From Kiritimatiellia bacterium (GTDB lineage Bacteria; Verrucomicrobiota; Kiritimatiellia; RFP12; UBA1067), in NCBI GenBank assembly GCA_017418445.1, contig JAFONM010000045.1:1-32186 (forward strand): DNA of 32,186 nt, given 5' to 3'. Position 1 is the first letter of the stretch, and each line of letters begins with the position of its first letter. A program made the position numbers and the translations under genes. This document shows positions 15,679-22,144 of the stretch, piece by piece. A model generated the notes under the pieces. It was not told the DNA's origin and did not search any database. It worked only from the letters and a program-made list of their open reading frames with translations.

Positions 15679-17382
15679 CTATTCCTTGATCACAGGTTTC
15701 ACGTCAAGAGCCATCATGGTGATGTCGTCGGACTGCTCCGCGCCGTCCACGAAGGCGGCGACGTCCTCGCGGATCGCGGTCGCGAACTCGCGTCCGGCCG
15801 CGGCGAGCGCCTTCTCCAGCCGCTCCTCGCCGTAGAGTTCGCCGGCGCGGTTCATCGCCTCGGTCACGCCGTCCGTGTAGAGCAGTATCGAGTCGCCGGG
15901 GCCGAGCACGAGTTTTTCCGCGCGGTACCTCGTCCCCGCCATCGCCGCGAGCACGAGCGACGGCTTCCCCTTCACCCATTCGACCGATCCGTCCGCGCGC
16001 TTGATCAGCGGCGGATTGTGCCCCGCGTTGACGTACTCGACCTCGCCCGTCCTTTCGTCGTAGGCGCCGAGCCAGGCGGTGACGAACATCTGCGCGTCGT
16101 TGTTCTCCGCGAGCCGGTTGTTGGCCTCCGCGACCGCCTCGGCCAGCCCCTCGTACTGGAAGGCGCACGCCTTGACGATCGCCTTCGCCTGCATCATGAA
16201 CAGCGCGGCGGGGATGCCCTTGCCGGAGACGTCGGCGATGAGGAAGAATGTGCGTCCGGAGGGGACGGTGTAGAAGTCGTAGAAGTCGCCGCCGACCTCG
16301 CGGGCGGTGGCCATGAGCGCGAATATCTTGAACACCGGGGTGTCGGGGAACACCACGGGCAGCGAAGACGTCTGGATGAGCTTGGACATCGACAGGTCCT
16401 TCTCCTGGCGCTCCGCCTCGGCCGCGATGTACCGCCGGAGCGTGGCGACGAGCGCGGACAGCCTGGTCACGAGGCAGGCGGCCGCCGCGAAGACCACCAG
16501 CAGCACCAGCACGACGACGACGATGGTGCGCACGCTGCCGCCGCGGATCTCCGACAGCGGAATCGCCGCGATGAAGCGGTGGAAGCTGCACACCTCGGTC
16601 AGGCAGAGGCACTCCACGCCGTACAGCGTCGCGGTGAAGAACGTGTCCGGATCCCCGGGCGCGGCGGCGGCGTCGAAGCCGATGGACGCGAGGGTGTCGC
16701 CCTTGCGGTGGACGAATCCCCCGGCGGCGTCCTCCATGCCGCACGAATCGACCAGTCCCGTCCCCTCGTTGGCGACGACGAAGAACCCGGTCTCGCCGAT
16801 GTGCCAGCCTTCGGCGAGGGTTCCGAACCAGTAGTCGATGCCGTCCTTGACCCGGTCCTCCTCGAAGCCGATCTGGATGTAGCCCTTCGCGGGCGGCGGA
16901 AACGCGATGCCGGCGTATTTGCGGCGGATCCGGGGATCCTCGATCGATCCGCGGAACGCCTGGCAGTAGGTGGTGACGCCCTCCAGCAGGCGGTTGAACT
17001 CGGCGGACTTGGGATTCGACCCCATGTCGTAGCCGATGTCCGCGATCGCGCCGGCGATGACGATGCCCTTGGAGTCCACGACGTTGAGCTCGTCGATGTT
17101 GTAGCGATCCATCACCTCGTCGACGATGGACTGGGTCATCGCCTCCGGACGCTTGTAGTGGCGGCAGATGGCGTTGCCGATGTAGTACAGCTGCTCGTCG
17201 ACGCAGGCGGCGATTTCCTTGCGGATGTCGTCGGACGCCGCCCGCAGCCGCTCCTCGGCCTCGCGCATCGAAGCGCGCGAGATCGCGAACCAGCTCACCG
17301 TCGCCGCGATGGCGAAGGAGACGAGGCAGGTGATGGTCACGGCACCCGCCAGTCGCTTGAAATATCCGTCACATGAGAGCAT
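15679..17382 (-). CDS. Membrane-anchored SpoIIE/RsbU-type PP2C phosphatase with periplasmic sensor
   Basis: 567 residues. TM1 at about 11-34, a periplasmic sensor of about 250 residues with Cache-like features (ELNVVDSKGIVIAG, KGYIQIGFEEDRV, HIGETGFFVVANE), TM2 at about 286-305, a short linker helix, then a SpoIIE phosphatase domain from about 340 to 560. The metal-binding acidic motifs are all present: EVGGDFYDF (D366), LIADVSGKGIPAALF (D384), LYTDGVTEAM (D504) and QSDDITMMAL (D552/D553). Such enzymes dephosphorylate phospho-Ser/Thr on anti-anti-sigma (STAS) proteins or other partners in response to an outside signal. No STAS, anti-sigma or kinase gene is adjacent. It lies between, and is translationally linked to, two nucleobase permeases: 14-nt overlap upstream, 2-nt gap downstream. 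A role in controlling them is plausible but inferred. Confidence 0.9.
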   Translation of the reverse strand: MLSCDGYFKRLAGAVTITCLVSFAIAATVSWFAISRASMREAEERLRAASDDIRKEIAACVDEQLYYIGNAICRHYKRPEAMTQSIVDEVMDRYNIDELNVVDSKGIVIAGAIADIGYDMGSNPKSAEFNRLLEGVTTYCQAFRGSIEDPRIRRKYAGIAFPPPAKGYIQIGFEEDRVKDGIDYWFGTLAEGWHIGETGFFVVANEGTGLVDSCGMEDAAGGFVHRKGDTLASIGFDAAAAPGDPDTFFTATLYGVECLCLTEVCSFHRFIAAIPLSEIRGGSVRTIVVVVLVLLVVFAAAACLVTRLSALVATLRRYIAAEAERQEKDLSMSKLIQTSSLPVVFPDTPVFKIFALMATAREVGGDFYDFYTVPSGRTFFLIADVSGKGIPAALFMMQAKAIVKACAFQYEGLAEAVAEANNRLAENNDAQMFVTAWLGAYDERTGEVEYVNAGHNPPLIKRADGSVEWVKGKPSLVLAAMAGTRYRAEKLVLGPGDSILLYTDGVTEAMNRAGELYGEERLEKALAAAGREFATAIREDVAAFVDGAEQSDDITMMALDVKPVIKE

Positions 17383-19087
17383 ACTTGGCGATGAACAGAA
17401 GGGTGAGTATGTACATGATCCAGTGGATGCGCCTGAAGCGCCCGCACAGCGCGTTGATGACAGTGTACGAGATGACGCCGAACATGATGCCGTCCGAAAT
17501 CGAGTAGGCGAACGGCATCGCCACGATCGCGAGGAACGCCGGCACCGCCTCGCCCACGTCCGCGAAGTCGATCTCGACGACGGACGAGAGCATCATGTAG
17601 CCGACGATGATCAGCGCCGGCGCGGTCGCGAACGCCGGAATCGCTAGGAACACCGGCGCGAAGACGATCGCGAGCGCGAAGAAGAGCGCCGAGACGACGG
17701 CGGTGAGTCCGGTCCGTCCGCCGGCCATCACGCCCGCGGCGGACTCGACGTAGGTCGTGGTCGTCGAGGTGCCGAGCACCGCGCCGACAGAGGTCGCTAT
17801 GGAGTCGGCGTAGAGCGCGCCGGAGATGCGCGGGAGCCGTCCCTGGCGGTCGAGGAAGCCGCCCTTCATCGACACGCCGATCAGGGTCCCGAGCGTGTCG
17901 AAGAGGTCCACGAAGAAGAACGCGAACATGACGACGAAGAAGTCCAGGGACTTGACCAGCGACCAGCCGGACCCGACGACCTGCCTGTCCACGGTGTGCG
18001 TCCAGCCATCCGGATCGAACAGCGCGCCGACGGTGGAGCCGAACTCCCTGAAGGTCGCGCCGATGCCGCCCACCGAGAAGCTCGGATAGAGCGAGAAGCA
18101 CTTGACCTCGGGATTGACCGCGTATATTCCGGCAGCCTGGCAGACCATGCCGGCGATCCAGGTGGCGAGGATTCCGAAGAGGATCGCGCCCTTCACCTTC
18201 TTCACCAGCAGGAAGCCCGTGAGCAGCGTGCCCGCGATCGCGAGGATGGCGCAGATTCCGCTGGTGCGGAAGTCGGCGAGGTGGAAGTTCACAAGCCCCA
18301 CCAGCGTCGCGTCGTTGTCGACGATGATGCCGGCGGTCTGCATCGCGATGAAGCAGATGAAGAGTCCGATGCCCGCCGCGACCGCCTTCTTGAGCGTGAA
18401 CGGAATCGCATTGAAGATTCCCTCGCGCACCGGGGTGAGCGAGAGCGCCAGGAACACGAGACCCTCCACGAACACCGCCAGCAGCGCGAACTGCCAGCTG
18501 TAGCCCATGCCGAGCACGACGCCGAAGGTCAGGAAGGCGTTGAGCCCCATGCCCGGCGCGAGCACGAACGGATAGTTGGCGAAGAACGCCATCAGCAGCG
18601 TGCCGACGCACGCCGCGATCGCCGTGGCCATGAAGACGCCTCCGCGCGGAATCCCCGCAATCGACAGGAGGTTGGGGTTCACGGCGAGGATGTACGCCAT
18701 CGTCATGAAGGTGGTGAGACCCGCGGCGAATTCGACGCGGACGCTCGTCCCGTTGTTGGCCAGCCTGAAGAGCCGCCCGAGGAGTCCATGCTCCTGCACC
18801 TCCTCGGGGGGATTCGCGCGGAACCACGGACGGACCAGCGAGGATATCATCGAGATGATCCGCTCGGACTCCTCCTTGGTCACCACCCCGTCCTCGCGGA
18901 CGTCCTCCAGGAGCCTGACGAATTCACGGAACCTCGAGTTCCGTTCCTGCTGGGTCCTGGCGTACGCCAGCAGAACCTCGGTCTCCTGCAGGTCGATCTT
19001 GCCGTCGGCAAGCATCGACTTCTCCCACTTCTCCATCACGGATGCGACATCCGCCCGCAGACCCATCACTTCACTGACCGTATCCAT
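17369..19087 (-). CDS. AzgA/PbuG-type purine permease with N-terminal DG-E domain
   Basis: 572-residue purine:cation symporter of the AzgA branch (adenine, guanine, hypoxanthine in characterised members). The permease starts near residue 108: GTSVRVEFAAGLTTFMTMAYI, NPNLLSIAGIP, NYPFVLAPGMGLNAF, FFVDLFDTLGTLIGVSMKGG, GTSTTTTYVESAAGVMAGGRTGL and IVGYMMLSSV are family hallmarks. The first 95 residues are an extra helical domain with DGKIDLQE (28-35) and DGVVTKEE (66-73), matching the N-terminus of the UraA-type permease in the same operon. Ordinary AzgA/PbuG proteins (about 430-450 aa) lack it. The ATG at 19087 is preferred; a TTG at 19111 is in frame. The stop overlaps the phosphatase start by 14 nt. 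A hairpin lies between it and upp. Confidence 0.9.
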   Translation of the reverse strand: MDTVSEVMGLRADVASVMEKWEKSMLADGKIDLQETEVLLAYARTQQERNSRFREFVRLLEDVREDGVVTKEESERIISMISSLVRPWFRANPPEEVQEHGLLGRLFRLANNGTSVRVEFAAGLTTFMTMAYILAVNPNLLSIAGIPRGGVFMATAIAACVGTLLMAFFANYPFVLAPGMGLNAFLTFGVVLGMGYSWQFALLAVFVEGLVFLALSLTPVREGIFNAIPFTLKKAVAAGIGLFICFIAMQTAGIIVDNDATLVGLVNFHLADFRTSGICAILAIAGTLLTGFLLVKKVKGAILFGILATWIAGMVCQAAGIYAVNPEVKCFSLYPSFSVGGIGATFREFGSTVGALFDPDGWTHTVDRQVVGSGWSLVKSLDFFVVMFAFFFVDLFDTLGTLIGVSMKGGFLDRQGRLPRISGALYADSIATSVGAVLGTSTTTTYVESAAGVMAGGRTGLTAVVSALFFALAIVFAPVFLAIPAFATAPALIIVGYMMLSSVVEIDFADVGEAVPAFLAIVAMPFAYSISDGIMFGVISYTVINALCGRFRRIHWIMYILTLLFIAKYALM

Positions 19088-19094
19088 AAATACC

Positions 19095-19120
19095 CCGGAT
19101 TGAAAATTCAAGCGGTCCGG
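19095..19120 (-). other. Imperfect hairpin in the upp-azgA spacer
   Basis: TTGAA/TTCAA (2-nt loop) nested in CCGGA/TCCGG with a 4-nt bulge on one side. It fills most of the 40-nt spacer, and its distal arm abuts the GGGG that could serve as ribosome binding site for the permease. It may modulate permease translation relative to upp; weak evidence. Confidence 0.3.
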
Positions 19121-19127
19121 ACAATTC

Positions 19128-19748
19128 CTACAGCGTCCCGAAAATCCGGTCGCCCGCGTCGCCGAGCCCGGGGACGATGTAGTAGTGGCTGTTGAGCCTC
19201 TCGTCCTTCGCCGCGGTGAAGACCGGGACGTCCGGATGCTCCTTCTCGAACTTCGCCATGCCCTCCGGCGCGGCGATGAGATTGAGGAACTTTATGCGCA
19301 TGTAGCCGAGCTTCTTGAGCTGTCCGACCGCGTCGCAGGCTGATCCGCCGGTCGCGAGCATCGGATCGATGACGATCGCCAGCTCCTCGCCCTTCGCGGG
19401 CGGGACCTTGGCGTAGTACGGAACCGGCTCGGCGGTCTGCTCGTTGCGCTGCATCCCGAGGACGCCCACCTTCGCGTACGGGAGGACGTGCAGCATCGCG
19501 TCCAGCATTCCCATTCCGGCGCGCAGGATTGGCACCAGCACGATGCGCTCGTCCACCAGCGCACCCCTGGCCTTCGCGACGGGCGTGACGACATCGACGC
19601 ATTTCATGTTGATGTCCCTCAGCGCCTCGAAGGCCAGAAATTCCGTTATCTCGCTGACGAGTTCACGAAAGAGCTTCGGGGGAGTGTTCTGATCACGCAT
19701 CAAAGTAACGCGGTGATTCACCAACGGATGCTGAATGACTGTATGCAT
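19128..19748 (-). CDS. upp: Uracil phosphoribosyltransferase
   Basis: 206-residue Upp: uracil + PRPP to UMP + PPi. Nearly every family motif is present: MHTVIQHPLVNHRVTLMRD at the start, FRELVSEITEFLAFEALRD, VLVPILRAGMGMLDAML, EPVPYYAKVP, the PRPP loop IDPMLATGGSACDAV, AAPEGMAKFEKEHPDVPV and YIVPGLGDAGDRIFGTL at the end. The ATG at 19748 is chosen because it aligns with the conserved Upp start and because an upstream in-frame ATG (19787) falls inside the promoter. The -10 box ends only 10 nt before this ATG and no Shine-Dalgarno is present, so the message is probably leaderless. It heads the operon upp-azgA-phosphatase-uraA-apt. Confidence 0.95.
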   Translation of the reverse strand: MHTVIQHPLVNHRVTLMRDQNTPPKLFRELVSEITEFLAFEALRDINMKCVDVVTPVAKARGALVDERIVLVPILRAGMGMLDAMLHVLPYAKVGVLGMQRNEQTAEPVPYYAKVPPAKGEELAIVIDPMLATGGSACDAVGQLKKLGYMRIKFLNLIAAPEGMAKFEKEHPDVPVFTAAKDERLNSHYYIVPGLGDAGDRIFGTL

Positions 19749-19758
19749 GGCTGCGGCT

Positions 19759-19787
19759 ATTATAGCACCTTGTCCGAACGGATTCAA
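19759..19787 (-). promoter_or_regulatory. Strong promoter of the upp salvage operon
   Basis: Minus strand: TTGAAT (-35, 19782-19787), exactly 17 nt, TATAAT (-10, 19759-19764), with TG in the extended position (TGCTATAAT). The expected start lies at 19752-19758, leaving only about 3-9 nt before the ATG at 19748. Confidence 0.75.
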
Positions 19788-19821
19788 ACGCCACCATTCA
19801 ATTCAGCCCAACTCGGACATT

Positions 19822-19854
19822 GGTCCGCGGCGCCCGAAAAAAACGCCGCGGACC
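19822..19854 (-). terminator. GC-rich hairpin after the cation antiporter gene
   Basis: Perfect 11-bp inverted repeat (GGTCCGCGGCG / CGCCGCGGACC) around an 11-nt loop that, on the minus strand, contains seven T's. It sits 47 nt after the stop at 19901 and 35 nt before the upp -35 box, so it would insulate the two units. No U-tract follows the stem. The rest of the 19788-19900 gap shows nothing else. Confidence 0.5.
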
Positions 19855-19900
19855 AGCAGTATCGGGGTGAAAACGCGACGGCTTTGTCACAAATCGGCAA

Positions 19901-21034
19901 TTAGGCCGCAGTTATCGACAATCCGGCACGCGCAAAAGAAAATGAGTTATCTACATCAGGACGAAAGAGGACGGCACTGCTGCCGCCCTCTTCGGGAGCA
20001 GACCGCCCGTTCGCGGCCTCGTTCCTCTCCTGACAGAACATCACCACGGTATAGACGACAAAGACAAGAAGCCAGAGCACCGCCTCGCGGCGGACGATCG
20101 CGCCGGGCCACTTCGGATGGCGCCAGTTGATGCCGAAAAGCGATATCGAGAGCGAGAGTCCGATGAGAAGCGGCAGGTCGCGCGTAATGACGTACGGCGA
20201 GAACGCGGGCCTGCCGTCTGCGGGAACAAGCGGACTTATCACCGTCGCGAGCCCGACGACCGCGAGCATGTTGAAGAGATTGGAGCCGACTATGTTGCCG
20301 AGGACGAACTCGTGCTCGCCGCGACGGGCGGACGCTATCCCGCTCGCGAGCTCCGGAAGCGACGTCCCGACGGCGACGATCGTGAGGCCGATCACGAGGT
20401 CCGAGACCCCCATCGCCTTCGCGAGGTCGACGCTGCCCCAGACCAGGATGTGCGAGGATCCCACGAGGATGCCGAGACCGGCGACGACCTTGACCAGCGC
20501 CGTCGCAATCGAAGGCCGCCTGCCGTCCTGCGCCGGCTCCTCGGACGGCCTGTCCTTCGAGCCGGACGTCTTCTGGTCGAACCAGCAGTAGAGCGGAAGA
20601 AGAACCGCGAACAGCCCCAGGAGCGCGCACGCCTCGCCGCGCGTGCAGCTCCCGTCGCACAGCATCCAGAAGGAAAAGAGCGCGACAAGCGCCTCTCCGG
20701 GGCCTGCGACGTAGGTTATCGCCGGCTTCACGACAAGCGGAAAGATCATTACGGCGATGCCGAGTATGACGGCGATGTTGAACACGCAGCTGCCGTATGC
20801 GTTGCCCAGAGAAAGGTTCGCGTGGCCCGACGCTCCGGACATCACGGAAACCGCGAGTTCGGGGGCGCTCGTCCCGAAGCCTATTATGACCATGCCGATG
20901 ATGAACGGCGAAATGCCGAGAACCTTCGCGATCGTCGCCGCCCCGTCCACGAACATGTCGCTCGACCACGCGAGCGCGACGAGACCCACGGCTATGAACA
21001 CGAGCGAAAGCCAGAGTGGTATTTCAGAATACAT
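19901..21034 (-). CDS. CaCA-family Na+(or K+)/Ca2+ antiporter-like membrane protein
   Basis: 377-residue inner-membrane protein of the Ca2+:cation antiporter superfamily, with two inverted halves. Half 1 has ISPFIIGMVIIGFGTSAPELAVSV followed by LGNAYGSCVFNIAVILG. Half 2 has VSDLVIGLTIVAVGTSLPELASGI followed by LGNIVGSNLFNMLAVVG. GTS-PEL and the GN..GS.-FN elements are the alpha-repeats that bind the ions. About ten hydrophobic segments are visible, with a charged cytosolic loop (KTSGSKDRPSEEPAQDG) between halves. The C-terminal tail of about 45 polar residues is longer than usual. The ATG at 21034 is only 13 nt from the 3' end of tRNA-Arg and has no clear Shine-Dalgarno, so it is probably transcribed with the tRNA. 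Ion specificity cannot be read. Confidence 0.88.
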   Translation of the reverse strand: MYSEIPLWLSLVFIAVGLVALAWSSDMFVDGAATIAKVLGISPFIIGMVIIGFGTSAPELAVSVMSGASGHANLSLGNAYGSCVFNIAVILGIAVMIFPLVVKPAITYVAGPGEALVALFSFWMLCDGSCTRGEACALLGLFAVLLPLYCWFDQKTSGSKDRPSEEPAQDGRRPSIATALVKVVAGLGILVGSSHILVWGSVDLAKAMGVSDLVIGLTIVAVGTSLPELASGIASARRGEHEFVLGNIVGSNLFNMLAVVGLATVISPLVPADGRPAFSPYVITRDLPLLIGLSLSISLFGINWRHPKWPGAIVRREAVLWLLVFVVYTVVMFCQERNEAANGRSAPEEGGSSAVLFRPDVDNSFSFARAGLSITAA

Positions 21035-21047
21035 CTGTTTCAAAGGT

Positions 21048-21124
21048 TGGTGCGACTGACTGGGATCGAACCAGCAACCTTCGGCTTCGGAGGCCAACGC
21101 TCTATCCAATTGAGCTACAGTCGC
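21048..21124 (-). tRNA. tRNA-Arg (anticodon CCG)
   Basis: 77-nt cloverleaf: acceptor GCGACTG/CAGTCGC, D-arm GCTC...GAGC, anticodon stem TTGGC/GCCGA with loop CTCCGAA, so anticodon CCG (reads CGG, arginine), T-arm GCTGG-TTCGATC-CCAGT, discriminator A and encoded CCA. All stems pair with at most one G-T per stem. It has its own extended -10 promoter 14 nt upstream, and the antiporter gene begins 13 nt downstream. Confidence 0.96.
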
Positions 21125-21138
21125 GCATGTGATTCAAT

Positions 21139-21147
21139 ATTATACCA
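21139..21147 (-). promoter_or_regulatory. Extended -10 promoter of the tRNA-Arg / antiporter unit
   Basis: Minus-strand TGGTATAAT, placing the start about 8 nt before the mature tRNA 5' end. No good -35 is visible, which extended -10 promoters tolerate. It is the mirror image of the cysK promoter: ATTATACCATA at 21139-21149 and TATGGTATAAT at 21175-21185 form an 11-bp inverted repeat. Confidence 0.7.
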
Positions 21148-21176
21148 TAAATCGCGGCGGCAGGTCCGCACGGATA

Positions 21177-21185
21177 TGGTATAAT
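21177..21185 (+). promoter_or_regulatory. Extended -10 promoter of cysK-larE::bioB
   Basis: Plus-strand TGGTATAAT, 26 nt before the cysK ATG. The -35 position (GCGGCA near 21157-21162) matches consensus at only three of six bases. The transcript leader of about 20 nt contains AAGAAGGAAG as Shine-Dalgarno. No T-box, SAM or biotin-operator sequence is recognisable in the short leader. Confidence 0.7.
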
Positions 21186-21211
21186 AGTCGGCACAGGGAA
21201 AGAAGGAAGAG

Positions 21212-22132
21212 ATGGGCAACATAAGGTCGAACATCCTTGAGGCGATCGGAAACACGCCGCTGGTGAGGATCAACAGGATGAACAGGTCCTCCGCCGAGGT
21301 CCTCGTCAAGGTCGAGTATTTCAACCCGGGGCTCAGCGTCAAGGACCGCATCGCCGTCGCGATGGTCGACGCCGCGGAGAAGAACGGGACTCTCAGGCCG
21401 GGCGGAACCCTGATCGAACCGACCAGCGGCAATACAGGTATCGGACTCGCGCTCGTCTCCGCCGTCAGAGGCTACCGCCTCGTGCTCACCATGCCCGACA
21501 CGATGTCCATCGAACGCCGCAGGCTCGCGGCCGCATACGGAGCCGAAATCGTCCTCACGCCAGGCGCGGACGGAATGCAGGGCGCGATCGACAGGGCCAG
21601 GGAGCTTCACGAGTCGACGCCGAACTCCATAATCCCCCAGCAGTTCGAGAATCCGGCGAACCCCGAGAGGCACGAGGAGACCACCGGACCCGAGATACTC
21701 CGCGACACGGACGGCAGGCTTGACGCCTTCGTCGCTGGAGTCGGCACCGGCGGAACCCTCACCGGCATCGCCCGCGCGCTCAGGGCGAAACTCCCTGACG
21801 TAAAGGTGTTCGCAGTGGAACCGGACACATCTCCCGTCCTCTCGCAGGGGCACGGCGGACCCCACAAGCTCCAGGGCATCGGAGCCGGATTCGTCCCCAG
21901 GACGCTCGACACAGGCGTCTACGACGGCGTCATAACCGTCTCCGCGGCGGACGCCGGATCCACCGCGCTCGCAGCCGCAAAGGAGGAGGGACTCCTCGTC
22001 GGCATATCCTCCGGCGCAGCGCTGTGGGCGGCGCTCGACCTCGCGAAGAAGCCCGAGTGGGCCGGCAAGCGCATCGTCGCGCTGCTCCCGGACAACGGCG
22101 AGCGATATCTCTCGACCTGGCTTTTCGAGTGA
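21212..22132 (+). CDS. cysK: Cysteine synthase (O-acetylserine sulfhydrylase)
   Basis: 306-residue fold-type II PLP enzyme that makes cysteine from O-acetylserine and sulfide. Motifs: ILEAIGNTPLVRINRM; PLP lysine in EYFNPGLSVKDRIAVAM; substrate loop EPTSGNTGIGLAL; QQFENPANPERHEETTGPEI; phosphate-binding GVGTGGTLTGIAR; HKLQGIGAGFVP; and GISSGAALWAAL near the C-terminus. Length is standard and all key residues are present. The ATG at 21212 follows AAGGAAG. The larE::bioB gene starts 12 nt after its stop, so cysteine or sulfide supply and sulfur insertion are co-expressed. A cystathionine beta-synthase-type enzyme is a less likely alternative. Confidence 0.94.
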   Translation: MGNIRSNILEAIGNTPLVRINRMNRSSAEVLVKVEYFNPGLSVKDRIAVAMVDAAEKNGTLRPGGTLIEPTSGNTGIGLALVSAVRGYRLVLTMPDTMSIERRRLAAAYGAEIVLTPGADGMQGAIDRARELHESTPNSIIPQQFENPANPERHEETTGPEILRDTDGRLDAFVAGVGTGGTLTGIARALRAKLPDVKVFAVEPDTSPVLSQGHGGPHKLQGIGAGFVPRTLDTGVYDGVITVSAADAGSTALAAAKEEGLLVGISSGAALWAALDLAKKPEWAGKRIVALLPDNGERYLSTWLFE

Positions 22133-22144
22133 CGCGGCAGACGG

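Noticed and set aside
17996-19195. Long plus-strand frame opposite the AzgA-type permease
   Set aside because: Antisense artefact; composition is dominated by Glu, Arg and His, with no family resemblance.
21048-21124. tRNA-Arg as an integration site of a mobile element
   Set aside because: No integrase, no direct repeat of the tRNA 3' end and no composition shift are visible on either side.
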